Positions 35,091-48,890 of a stretch of DNA of 64,000 nt are shown one piece after another. The notes beneath the pieces were generated by a model that saw only the letters and a list, made by a program, of their open reading frames with translations, ran no database searches and was not told where the DNA came from. This DNA is from Parietaria judaica (lineage: Eukaryota > Streptophyta > Magnoliopsida > Rosales > Urticaceae), in assembly GCA_954871525.1 (NCBI GenBank), contig OX940870.1:6417501-6481500 (forward strand), read 5' to 3'. The position numbers and the translations under genes are program-made. Numbering within the stretch: position 1 is the first letter of the stretch; the number at the start of each line of letters is the position of its first letter.

Positions 35091-37031
35091 TTTTTACTTG
35101 CTATGGTTACCTTATTATTGCTGAAATAACAAAAACCGAGTACATTATTCTTTAGCCTTATATTTAAGCGAAAAAATAGCACATAACCAATACTATTTTG
35201 CAGCCGAATTATTTGTATCAGATTTCAGTTAAATCTTTACAACTTTTTCTTTTCTTATTGGACTGTTTTTTCAGTTTTTTGGTGTCACGAGCGGAGTTCA
35301 AATTTAATATCGCGGTATCTTTACCAAACACATGTATAAGAGTCATTAGGTTTCTCCTCAGGTAGATTAAAACCACATGATAATCTGAATATATTTAAAA
35401 GAAAAACGTTATGACACTCAACAATAATAAGCTCTTTAGCGTTGAAAGATTCCATTTTTAGCTCAATCAAAAGCTTTGTCATAGCCATTAGCTTGCAGTA
35501 CGTTAATTCCTCACAGTTGCAAACGACAATGACATGAAATTCTTGTACTTCGTGCCTTTATTTTTAGTTCAAAGGGAGCTCCGAGTCATCAATATATTTG
35601 CAGGATATCAATCGGCAAGAAAAGTAGATGACCAACACAATTTAAAACACTGTAATCCACTCCCTGATTCCGGCGCTGGAGACGCAGACGAGGTCCCCCA
35701 GCAACAACAGAGGCCTCCATACAGTTGACGGCGTCAATGCGGAGGGGAGGTGGCCTGTGGAACCGAGTTCGAGATTCCGATGCAAGGCTGCCATATGTCG
35801 GATAAGTATCGTTCCCGTTGACGTAGCTAGGCGAACGATAGGGTCCTATAAATTATCTCCATTTTAAATTAGTTTCAACTTTTTAATTAACTAGATATTG
35901 AAATTAAAATAGTATTCTGTTGCGACGTTCCTTCCTCGCAAACGAACCTCCCAGCCGTGACGTTCTTCCTCGGACGAGAGACGGAGAGGCAGTGATAATA
36001 CAAAATAGCTCAATAGAGGAAAATAAATACCAAATTGGGCAGCTTTAATTTTTAAACCGTAACGGTCTTGTACAGATACAGTTGCGTTATTTATTTATTT
36101 ATTTATAATCAGACAACCACCGGTGTTAAAGTTCCATGATTCACAGTAATACAACAAGTAGGTTTTTACTTTTTACCATCTTCTGTTTTGTTAGAAGAAC
36201 ATTGACTTAAACCTATCTGCTCATGCTTTACTCTTACCCAATGACCGCCCTCGGTTATAAATGGACTTAAAACTAGTGCTCTCCATGTGGGATGGACAGC
36301 TTGCGGATGGGCTTGCCCGTCCACGGCTTTGGTGGTGCGGGCCGGCAGCCCGTGCCCGCACCCACGAAGGGCGTTTCTACTTAAAACTGAAAGAGAATCC
36401 GTAGCAAAAGATTGTTGACAAATTACAAATCAAGGTATAAAATTATGGTTAACAATGAAAATTTGATTTTTCAACTTTACTGGCTTATTGATAAGTATCG
36501 GATTTAATGATGGATTTTCAATAAAATAATAATATTTAGATTATGTAAGTATATAATATTACACTCCAATATTGATTCAATAGTAGTATAAAATAGTTTA
36601 ATTGATTTCTCAATAATGTAAAATACCATATAATAATATGATATATGGTAAAATTTTATGAAAGATTCACTAATCTTTCATCCATAAATCCTCGGTCTTT
36701 TAAACCTCGCTCAAGTTTACCAATGAGGTAATGACCATTTATAGGTGATGATTAAATTGATTTGTATCCCAATTGGACCATTACACCTTGAAGGTAATAA
36801 ATTGATTAAAATGGTAACAAAATCTGGATAACCAATATATGATTAAAATTTAAAACCATATGATCTATACATACATTCATTTAGATTTTAGATGGACTAA
36901 ACTATTTTTTTTTTATCCATACATTTCTTTTCTGTGAATTCTCTCTACTTTAGGAAACGTTACTTCAATCAGAGCCCTCCGAATATACTTCAATCTTCTT
37001 CATTGTTATTTTCATCACATTGTTTTTTTTT
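35091..37031. other. Spacer without a gene
   Basis: About 1.9 kb, mostly AT-rich. A GC-rich patch at about 36290-36375 (GGGCTTGCCCGTCC, GCCGGCAGCCCGTGCCCGC) looks like one end of a decayed transposon. A short TTTA repeat is near 36092-36108. No gene is seen. Confidence 0.45.
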
Positions 37032-37611
37032 TATGGGTGAAAAGAATTTTTGTAACCGTTTCCTGGTTTTGTCCCGGTTCCACTACCGGTCCCGAACCGA
37101 TTTTTTTTTAAATTTGGGAAATTTAGCTTAAAACCGGGTACCGGTACTTCCCGGTTCCCGGTTTTTGGAATCGGGAACCGGAACTGGTACCTAAAAAATA
37201 TTTCCCGCTTTTTGGTTCCGGTTTTGGTTTTAAACTACATGTCATTTTTAAGTTTTTAGTATGTCGTTTTTAGTGTAATATATATTTTTATTGTCGTTTT
37301 CTATACTACGTGTAATTTTTTATTATTAATTTTTCAAAAACTACATGAAATTTTTAAGTCAAACACTTTTAGAACCAGGAAATTTCGAATTGGGACCAGA
37401 AAATTTTAGAAATGGAACCGTAACCGGAATCGGAATCAGAATCGGAATTGGAACCGGGAAATTTGAATCGGAACCGGAACCGGGAAATTTTTGAATCGGG
37501 AACCGTTATCAGAACCGGAACCGTGACCAAAAATTATTTCCCCGATTATTTTGGAACAAGGACGAAAAAAAAAAGCTAATTTTCCGGTTCCCGGTTCCGG
37601 TTTCACCCCTA
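37032..37611. mobile_element. Non-autonomous hAT-like element, CCGGTTCC-rich
   Basis: 580 bp with ends TATGGGTGAAA and TTTCACCCCTA, related to the TAGGGGTG termini of the element at 6624-7242. Flanks TTTTTTTT and GTTTTTTT are a plausible 8-bp duplication but lie in a T run. The interior repeats GGAACCGG/CCGGTTCC many times. No coding sequence. Confidence 0.65.
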
Positions 37612-38442
37612 GTTTTTTTTATATATGTTATTCCATTGTTAATATGTTTTTTTAATAACAAATAGATTATTGATCGAAAATGAGCTTGTGGAATAAGTCT
37701 AAATACCTAAACTGGAAAATCTAAACAGAACTGGAAACTGTTCGGTAATCTATCTAACTACCCCATTTTATTAAATTTCCTTAAAAGGAAACTTGACACA
37801 TTTCTAACTACAGAACTGGAATTAGTTGAACCTATACATATAATATAAACTAAGTACAACTTAATAATTATCCAAACAGTTGATTATATATTACTGAATT
37901 AAATCACGTGGACCGAACAGCTAGCCCATACCGGATTAAATCGGATATATGGCTTGACTACAACCAGATTCCGGTTACAATTATAGGGTAATTAAATAAT
38001 TCAAATGACATGGAATAATAGAATTCAATAAAACAAAAGAACTTAGAATGAGTTACTTTATTCATTGTCAATTGATTTTAAAGTAGAATACATGATACTT
38101 AGCAAAATCGAGCTTTTCTGATCCGGTTTCAACCGGTGATTCTCGTTGTCTATAATCTAACCGCACTAACTGCACTTTTTTTCTTTTCTTTTCTGGATTA
38201 GCGCAGTTGAGCAATATTTCAAGATGTACTCAAATTATTAGATACATTCACCGTTTAAGAGCACTTAAGCACTATTAGCTAAAATTACATATCGACGCAC
38301 ATCTTTTGCGTCTTACCATGATTGAACTCAATGAGTTACCAGTGTAAGCCAAGCAATCTTGGTTCTTCATTCTCTTTAAAAACACCAATATTTCTCACTC
38401 ACTCACTCACTCACTCACTCACTCACTCACTCACCTTTACAA
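37612..38442. other. Upstream region of desaturase copy 1
   Basis: AT-rich promoter region. A TTTAAAAAC box at 38375-38383 has counterparts upstream of copies 2 and 3. A (TCAC)n microsatellite at about 38394-38434 ends eight bases before the start codon and lies in the leader. Confidence 0.55.
38394..38434. repeat. (TCAC)n microsatellite in a 5' leader
   Basis: About ten units of the tetranucleotide, immediately upstream of the first desaturase ATG. The other two copies lack it. Confidence 0.85.
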
Positions 38443-39789
38443 ATGGCCGAAACCATGAAGTACATTTCTAGTGAAGACCTAGCCACCCACAACACCCCCG
38501 GCGATCTCTGGATCTCCATCCACGGCAAGGTCTATGACGTTTCCGAGTGGGCCAATCGCCACCCCGGCGGTGAGCTCCCGCTCCTCAGCCTCGCCGGGAA
38601 AGACGCCACCGACGCCTTCGTGGCCTACCATGCCGGCCACACGTGGCAGTACCTTAACGACTTCCACAATGGCTTGCACCTTAGAGACTACACTGTCTCC
38701 GACGTCTCGCGCGATTACCGAAACCTCGTCGGCTACTTCACCAAGATCGGCCTCTTTGACCAGAAAGGCCACGTTACATTCCTTACCTTCTGTGCCGTCG
38801 CGTTGATGCTCATCGCTAGCGTCTACGGCGTCTTATACTCCGACAGCACACTCCTGCACTCGACCTCCGGCGTGTTGATGGGGTTCATGTGGATTCAGAG
38901 CGGTTGGATTGGCCATGACTCGGGCCATTATCGGGTCATGAAGACGCCCTGGTTGAACCATTTCCTCCACATCTTCATCGGAAATTGCCTCTCCGGGATC
39001 AGCATTGGGTGGTGGAGATGGAACCACAACGCGCACCACGTCGCCTGCAACAGCCTCGATTTCGACCCTGATATCCAGCACATGCCCTTCTTTGCCATAT
39101 CGTCGAAGCTCTTCGCCTCACTCAGGTCTTGCTTTTACGAGAAGGTGATGAGCTTCGACTCCGTCACTCACTTCCTCGTGAGCTACCAGCACTGGACTTT
39201 CTACCCCGTCATGGCCGGCATCGGCAGGCTCTACCTCCTCACTCAGTCCCTGGCCATGCTCTTCTCGAAGCGAAAAGTGCCGAATCGCGGCCAGGAGATT
39301 CTCTGCCTCGCGCTGTTCTGGATTTGGTACCTGCTGCTAGTCTCGCGCCTCCCGAACTGGCAGGAGAGAGCCATGTTCGTGTTGCTCAGCTTCTCCGTAA
39401 CGGGCATTCAGCACGTGCAGTTCTGCCTGAACCACTTCTCGTCCAGTGTCTACATGGGCCCACCAAACGGCAACGACTGGTTCGAGAAGCAGACGAATGG
39501 GACGCTGAACATCGAGTGCGCCCCGTGGATGGACTGGTTCCACGGCGGGCTTCAGTTCCAGATAGAGCACCACCTCTTCCCTCGCCTGCCTCGCTGCCAG
39601 CTCAGGAAGGTCTCTCCCTTCGTTGCCGAGCTCTGCAAGAAGCACAACCTTCCGTACAAGAGCGCGTCGTTCATCAAAGCGAACCTGATGACACTCCACG
39701 CTCTCAGGGTCGCCGCTCTCGAGGCGCGTGATCTCGCCAACCCCGTTCCCAAGAACTTGGTCTGGGAGGCTGTCAACACTCACGGATGA
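38443..39789 (+). CDS. SLD: Cytochrome b5-fused sphingolipid delta-8 desaturase, copy 1
   Basis: ER membrane enzyme introducing a delta-8 double bond into the long-chain base of sphingolipids. Single intronless frame of 448 residues, the usual length. The N-terminal cytochrome b5 domain has the heme motif HPGG at residues 40-43 and a second heme His in AYHAGH (about 63). Three histidine boxes follow: HDSGH 158-162, HNAHH 195-199 and QIEHH 373-377, where Gln replaces the first His as in all front-end desaturases. The Ser in HDSGH is the form I associate with sphingolipid desaturases, while borage-type delta-6 acyl desaturases have HDAGH. Hydrophobic segments lie at about 112-135 and 285-302. 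First of three copies on the same strand; its 3' third is almost identical to copy 2. Confidence 0.93.
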   Translation: MAETMKYISSEDLATHNTPGDLWISIHGKVYDVSEWANRHPGGELPLLSLAGKDATDAFVAYHAGHTWQYLNDFHNGLHLRDYTVSDVSRDYRNLVGYFTKIGLFDQKGHVTFLTFCAVALMLIASVYGVLYSDSTLLHSTSGVLMGFMWIQSGWIGHDSGHYRVMKTPWLNHFLHIFIGNCLSGISIGWWRWNHNAHHVACNSLDFDPDIQHMPFFAISSKLFASLRSCFYEKVMSFDSVTHFLVSYQHWTFYPVMAGIGRLYLLTQSLAMLFSKRKVPNRGQEILCLALFWIWYLLLVSRLPNWQERAMFVLLSFSVTGIQHVQFCLNHFSSSVYMGPPNGNDWFEKQTNGTLNIECAPWMDWFHGGLQFQIEHHLFPRLPRCQLRKVSPFVAELCKKHNLPYKSASFIKANLMTLHALRVAALEARDLANPVPKNLVWEAVNTHG

Positions 39790-40704
39790 TGTATGAAGTA
39801 GTTTAGTTAGCAATCATTAGTACGTTAATCACGAGTAAGTGTTGGTGTTGATCCAGTCGTGTTCTATAAATTCTATCTATGATTATCCTATAATAATTAT
39901 TTGTTTTGCTTGTATGAACTAGTTATAGCAATCATGCCGAGTAGGAGATTCCCATTGTTCAAGCCATTTAGAAACAGTGTACTTTGAATATTTTGAAATC
40001 GAATACTTAACGATGGTGGAGACGTTGTTACGACAAGTATATATATATCAAGACAGAGTAAAATTTCCTTAACGACAAAACCGAACATAAACTGCGGAAT
40101 ACAATGTAGTGTTCTTACAACGCGAGATCAACAACCCCGCGATGAGCTGAAATCATGTTTAAGCTTTTCCATGCGCCATGCAACCTACGTCGAAACTTAG
40201 TTTCCTTTATTCTACACACATTTACTTTCTTTCCTTTATTTGTTGCACTCGCTACTGTATTTGGCTTTGGCTTTGTCTTCGTCTTTTTTTTTTTTTTAAG
40301 GGTTGGGCCTTAGCACGGCCAGGGTTACGTTTTCATAGGCCCGATCCGTTCAAAATCCTAGCTCGCCCCAACACGAGGCCCACATAAGCCTGCTTCATGC
40401 CCGCTCCATAGTAAAATATATTACTCATTATATTCATAACGTAAAGAATAGTTATATTATAATGTTGATAACGTTATCCATAATTTGTAAGTGGTAATTG
40501 TAGGACACAGTAATGTATGATCATTCGGTCAGAATGAGCATTAAGCAAATAAAAGAACATGGAATATAGACTATCTAATTTCTTCCGTCTACTTAAACGA
40601 GCTTAATTTCAGAGAAAAAGCAGAGCCTGAACATGGACTGTAAAAGCCTCGATAAACATAGGCAATAATAAACACGAACTCATCTTATAGTAATCTACAC
40701 TCAA
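39790..40704. other. Spacer between desaturase copy 1 and SQD1 3' end
   Basis: Converging 3' regions of two genes. A GC-rich block at about 40300-40400 (GGGTTGGGCCTTAGCACGGCC) looks like a decayed hAT-type repeat end. No gene is seen. Confidence 0.5.
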
Positions 40705-43095
<2,391 letters not shown>

Positions 43096-43107
43096 GTATT
43101 TGTTAAT

Positions 43108-44578
43108 GCTGAAAATCCGACTAACGGTAGTACCTCGTCCACGGTACGACCTAGGGCCCGACCAAATAGTCGGGTAGGCGGTCGAAGGTGGAGTCAACGA
43201 CGCTGACTAGCGTCTCGACTGGGTTGAAGGCAAAATCTCCGTCTCCGGCGAGACTTCAAGTTGTTCTTGATGTCTTCATGTCCCCGACGATATCTCTGCG
43301 GCGGGGGATCCCTACAAAAAAGAGAAAATGATGTTGGACCTTCGTCTGGTGAAAGCCGCCTACGTATCTCAGACATAATCAGGTCATCGCGTAGTTCATG
43401 GTTAGTGATAAATGGAAGAATGACGAGGTGATTTGTATCGTCATTGGAGCCGATAACGGCGGTGCGGGGGTGACTGTCGCGTATGGCGAGGGTATTCCCG
43501 ACTGTGCTGACTAGCCTCAGTGAACAAGTCACCTAGAGTAAGACTGGACTTGTGCTGGACCGAAACTAACTGATCAAAAGGATTCCCTAGCGGGTCAAGC
43601 TTAACGACTCCCTGAGAGCAAAAAATCGCCTTCTGGGCAAGGGGAATGCGCCTAAGGTGGGTGGAGGGAGCGTTCTCGAAAATCTAGAGAGAAAACTCAG
43701 GGAAAAAATTCTGTGTAAAATGAGGACGATGGGCCTCCTATTTATATGAAAAAAATGTATAATTAATTATCTTTAACTTGGGGATTTGATGGAAATTTAA
43801 TTCCATTAAATCCATGGAAAAATTCGTGGGCTGCCATAGGGGGCAGGTCTCGTCGGACTCCCTATGCGCGCGAGGGGGTCGTCGAAAGCTCTACAGCTCA
43901 TCCGTAGGGTCTTCCGGGGGTCCGTGAGTTTGTATATCAAGTTGTGTGGACTCCTGGGATGCTATGAGGATCCTCGTAAGCTTAGTTTGTCTCGTCACTT
44001 GTAAGTGTTGAGAGATATTGCCCTGTCGTCATCGATATCATTGGCAAGGGGTAGCTCTTTATCGAGGAATTCATCGCGAGTAAGGGGCTTGCCGCTGGCA
44101 AAGGGCTTGTCACCGACAAGGGGTTTGCCAATGACAAGGGGCTTGCCATCTGGCGAGGGGCTTGTCGGCTAAAGTAACGGGGAACTCCCTAGGGTCATCG
44201 TTACCTTGCCAAGGGCCTCGCGGGATTTCCGAAGGTTTGCCATCCAGCGAGGGACTTGTCGGCTAAAGTAACGGAGGACTCCTAAGGGTCGCCATTACCT
44301 CGCCATAGGCCTTGCGGGGTTTGTGAAGGCTTGCCGGGGTCTTCTGAGATCTCTGTCGTCTTGCTCCATTGTCGGCGACTCTCCCAAGGCTATCAAAGTC
44401 TTGTCGGGTTGTCCGACTCGTCTTCACATATGTGGGTTTCGGTCGTGGACCTTGTCTTTAGGACTTCTGTGGATCCAGGCCTCGCAAAAATAAGTTTACG
44501 GTCTTTGACTTCGCTAGTGGGCTTCAACTTTGTTACAAAGGACCCATATTTTATATAATCCGAAAAATACGCATACCA
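43108..44578 (-). mobile_element. LTR-like retroelement remnant, family A
   Basis: About 1.47 kb, GC-richer than its surroundings. On the minus strand it has a TATA-like CATATAAATAGGAGGCCC (about 43734-43751). Its right edge ATCCGAAAAATACGCATA and several inner blocks match the remnant at 1966-2690, which is about half as long. A degenerate ~95-bp tandem duplication (first unit from about 44146, second from about 44240, both with CTTGTCGGCTAAAGTAACGG) accounts for part of the length difference. No protein domains and no clear target duplication. Confidence 0.6.
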
Positions 44579-45704
44579 ACATTTTTACAACATTTTTACA
44601 AAAAATTAAAAACAAAAGATATAGAAACAAATTTCCTGAAAAGAAATTGAAACTATAGGGTGAGCCGGTGAGGGTCGTAGTGTTTTAGGAGAAAAAAATA
44701 GTTATTTTTACTGACGAGTTGCTAAATTGTCTTATCTGCTAAAGAAAAGCGTTGCACAAGCCAAACAGATTGTCGTTTTACTTGTCTTACTGCCATTTTG
44801 CGGAATTATGTGTTGTCGTTTGACTATATTATTCGTTGTAAGTTATCGTTTCGTATGAGGTGCAGTCCTGGACTATCTTATAAGTTGTAAGTTGTTGGGC
44901 CAATTTAGTATTGCTTTTAAAGATGTGCTTTTGCTTCTTCATTAATTTTAGGGAAAAAATTATGTTTGATAAGTTAAAATAAAATACTTCTTAAATAATT
45001 TTTGTTTTTCAAGAGACAAAAACGAAAAGCATCTCATTTATGCTTTTGGAAAAAGTTATTTTGGAAGTGCTACGTGTCTTTCTCTCTTCTTTTTTGTTTT
45101 TTATTATTTTTATTTAAATATTTTATTTTCTTGTTATATTAAATTTCAAAACTTCGTATCTTTAATTTTATAACTTGGGTAATTTGCGGCTAATGCACCC
45201 AATGTTTGATCTTCTGTGGATTATGTACTCAATGTTTATTTTCGGCGATTAATGTATCCAATGTTTGATCCGTTAGATATTTTCGTGTTTTCCTTCAGCT
45301 GACAGTTAGAAAGCTATCCTCCTCTATATGTTCACTTTTCGTATTGTTTGCATAACTCACTCATTTTTTGTCTAAATTTTATGCCCGACCTATGGTTGGA
45401 AAGGTAAGAGATAGATCTATAACTTTGGTGTTTTAAGTTTTGTAAAATCAGTTCTAAAAAAATACAAAATTTCAAATACAACGTACAACTGGACATTAGT
45501 TTAATGCAAAATATTTGTTTCGAGCAAATTTTAATTTACTTAATGACTTTTTATGATGAAACGTAAAGTAAAAAGTTTTTAGATAAATATTTTATCTTTC
45601 TAACGGGTGTTTATTTATCAATTATGGACAAAAAATGAGTAAGTTATGCCAAAAATATGAAAGATGTGATGTGAAATAATCTTTTATATTTTTTTATGAA
45701 AGAT

Positions 45705-45811
45705 GGGTCTCAAACAAGTGCCCTCTTTACATTATTGTAAACTTGGTCATTAGTGTCACCATGAATGCATTGTAACCTTAGTCGATAGCGCCACCCCATT
45801 CAAAAAAAAAA
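45705..45811 (+). repeat. SINE fragment
   Basis: GTGCCCTCTTTACATTATTG, a spacer, then GATAGCGCCACCCCATTC and a poly-A run. This matches the 3' half of the SINE at 46566-46738. Confidence 0.55.
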
Positions 45812-46565
45812 ATAACAATTATTTTCTCTCTCTGATAACTGATATGAATTATAATAAGTCACATTCAACGAAGAAATTCACTTGATATGTCATGCCTTAT
45901 TCTGGTATAGTTTACAACCTTTTTATCCTTCCATACGTAGGAGCAATTCTCAGTCGGCTTAAACATGGAATATGGTAGAGTGTGGACCCTGAATTTATTT
46001 TTTGGAAAATTTTAGTTAATGTACCTAATGTTTGATTAGTTGTGAATTATATATTCAATGTTTATTTTCGACAGCTAATATATCAAAATTTTATTTCGTT
46101 GGATGTATCCAATGGATTATATATTAACGTGCTCTAACTGTGTTATATATAGACCTAACTTATAACTAACGTAAGTAAGAACTAATTTAGAACTAACATA
46201 ATGTATTGGATATTAATTTGTTCGACTATTATATAATTTAGAACTAACATATAATAGCAAATATATACATTAATTAATTTTTAATTAAAATAATTAACAT
46301 ATATTAACATAAATTAAAAAAAATTGCGTACTGTATATTTGCTTTTCGATTATTAATGAGAATTAATTATGGTAATATGGTTTAAAACTCGAATTTAATG
46401 GTGGCTAAAAAATTATGTGAAAATAGATAACAAACGTTTAAAAAAAAGTTGTAATCGTTGGCTAATTAATCAAGTCAAATGATATGTATTTATTTCCAAA
46501 ATAATTGCTAATCAGTTATGATTTTATTCGATCTATAATTGGCGAATTAAAGGTAGTTTATTCAT

Positions 46566-46738
46566 CTACTCTTCTATTTAAGAAATCATGAGTTCGAACC
46601 CTCACAGGACTCAAATGAGTGCCCTCTGTACATATTGTAAATGTGGCCATTAGTGCCACCTGTTTTTACACGGAGTATATCTAAGTCATGCAAGAGTGCA
46701 TTGTAACATTGGCCGATAGTGCCACCCCATAAAAAAAA
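46566..46738 (+). mobile_element. SINE with target duplication
   Basis: 173 bp containing a B-box-like GAGTTCGAACCCT (about 46590-46602), which suggests a tRNA-derived promoter, and ending in a poly-A run. It is flanked by GGTAGTTTATTCAT (46552-46565) and GGTAATTTATTCAC (46739-46752), a 14-bp duplication with two mismatches. The A box is not clear. Confidence 0.65.
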
Positions 46739-48870
46739 GGTAATTTATTCACAAAATACTATATGGTTTAGCATTTACACGTTATTAGCTTTCCAAAAAT
46801 GTCCATATTAATAGCAAATTAGTTGTTAATCTAAAACGTGGCAAATTTTTTGATTTTATTTCTTTTTTATTTTTGAAAATTAAATGGTGATTAGCAACTA
46901 ACCCCCATTTTATTTTCAGAACTAATTTTGGAATCATTAAAATTTAATTATGAACTAAAGCCACATCATCAAAGTTGGCTATTTTAAAAGGGTATTAGTA
47001 TTGTAGGAATGAATTTTGATATTAAAAAATCACGTCATCAAAATTGACTATTTTGCAAACATAAAGGAAATGATGACTATTTTACAAATCAAATATTTGT
47101 ATTTGATCATTAAGAACAATTTCTCTTAAAATAATATGTGTATGAATTATTATTATTATTATTATACCTTTTTAATTTAATTAATATTTAACAAATTAAA
47201 TTTGTATAAGTTATCGAAATTCATAACATATTTTAATCAGTATAGAAACTTAAACACGGATTGTTTTTAGTTCCGCCAAGATAATCATAATACTGAATAA
47301 GTGTGTTTTTTTATTTTATTTTTTATGTTTCTTAACTTTATTACTAATATTTAATATTATGATAAATAGTAATTAATTAATTATTGTAGGTAATGATTTA
47401 TCAATCAATTAAATATTGAGGAAATATATTTTATCAAAACTATTAAATAATATAAAGAGAATATTTTTTTTATTAGTGTAAAATTAATAATATTTTTGAA
47501 GGTTTGATATTTGGTGTTATACTTATGGGCCTATGGCTAAAATAAATTTTTTTATCCTAAGGGCTAACTGCTAAGACTAAGATAGTGTAACAACAATGTA
47601 TGTAGGGTTACAGCTGCCTAAGTATAATGGTTTTTGTCTTTAGCGCTTGACTCTAATTATTGATGATAGATCCATCTCCTAAGTCATGCTTATGAATTGA
47701 TGAGATTATAAGTCAAAACACATATATTTTATTAGTAGAATTAAAAAAATTGGTAGATTCATACAAATTTATATTATCAGAACTTCGTGAAATTTATAAA
47801 TTAATAATTTTGATTAAATATTTTTTTTTATGATTCATACTTTAATTAATATGAAAAAATTATTTTCAAGTAAAATAATAAAAAAAATCCAAATTTTATT
47901 TGTATACAAATATCACACATATATACAAGGTTAGTCTTGAGGCAAAACGAAGAAGGCAACAGCCTAGCGCCCCGGATATACAATGCCGTTGTTGCCGGAG
48001 GTCTTTAAAATGACTCAGTTTCTACAATTTTTGTTAGCCGACAAAAGGAGGGAGATTTTGGGGTATTCCTAATCCTATGTTTATTTTGCAGAGAAGAGAA
48101 GATAAAATACCACTTTTAGTTGCATTACTAACGTAGTCGTAGAGTGATTCACTGCCCCATGTTAAAGTGGCTATAGATCGAGACATAAAACTAACTTGAA
48201 CCCTTCCTTGTCCTCTTCTAAGACTATTTTAAAACATTAAAGAAAATCTAATACATAAATAATTGTGATATTTCTCTACACCGAATACCAACATGTACCA
48301 CTTGGGACTTGGGACTAGTCCCAAAAATATCTATACAATAATACAATATTTAATACGGATTTTTTTAAAAATATATTAAAAAAATTCGGACCCGGACATA
48401 TCCGCGTCCGGAAAAACACGGTAAATAAATATCCGGACATGTCCGGATCCGGAAATTTATTAAAAATAAAATAAAAATTAAAACCCTTTAATTCTGAGTC
48501 GTTGGACGATCAAGATCAACGGTCCACATAAAACGATATTAGGGACTAAACAATACATAAAACACTTTTAACTAAAAAAATAAAATAAAATAAAAGATTA
48601 ACCATCCTGAGTTCCGGCCCTGTCCGGGATTTTATGATATCACAATTCACAAACAATTCATATATCTCACGTTAATTTATCATTTTAAAAAAAAAACTAC
48701 CCCGCTATTTTTGTTTTCTTTGTAAAACACTCGTCGACTTCACTCATCACTCATCAGATCAGAGGGAGGGACTCCTCACTCCCTTTAAAAACGTCCAATC
48801 TGTTCCTCTCTTTCTCATATGACATATCCATTAGTCCTCTCTATCTCTCTATAACTATATATATAGATTT

Positions 48871-48890
48871 CTCTGCGCTCCGCTTCAACA
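48871..48890 (+). promoter_or_regulatory. Leader segment shared by desaturase copies 2 and 3
   Basis: CTCTGCGCTCCGCTTCAACA directly precedes the copy 2 ATG and is identical before copy 3 (60039-60058). Copy 1 lacks it. A TTTAAAAAC box lies at 48784-48792. Confidence 0.7.

Larger units (their letters stand above)
44590..48890. other. AT-rich gene-poor interval upstream of desaturase copy 2
   Basis: 4.3 kb without a credible gene. It contains a SINE at 46566-46738, a related fragment at 45705-45811, and two related stretches with CAATGTTTGAT(C/T) motifs (45180-45290 and 46005-46110). A GC-rich patch at 48370-48450 is built of CCGGAC/GTCCGG repeats. The copy 2 promoter lies at its right end. 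Confidence 0.5.

Noticed and set aside
39129..39813. Long open frames in other frames and on the minus strand across the desaturase genes (for example 200 codons at 39129 and 60206-60808)
   Set aside because: They recur at the same relative positions in all three copies because of codon-position GC bias; the true frame has the heme and histidine motifs.
46585..46605. Possible tRNA gene from GAGTTCGAACCCT
   Set aside because: Only the B-box arm is present and no cloverleaf forms; flanking duplication and poly-A show a SINE.
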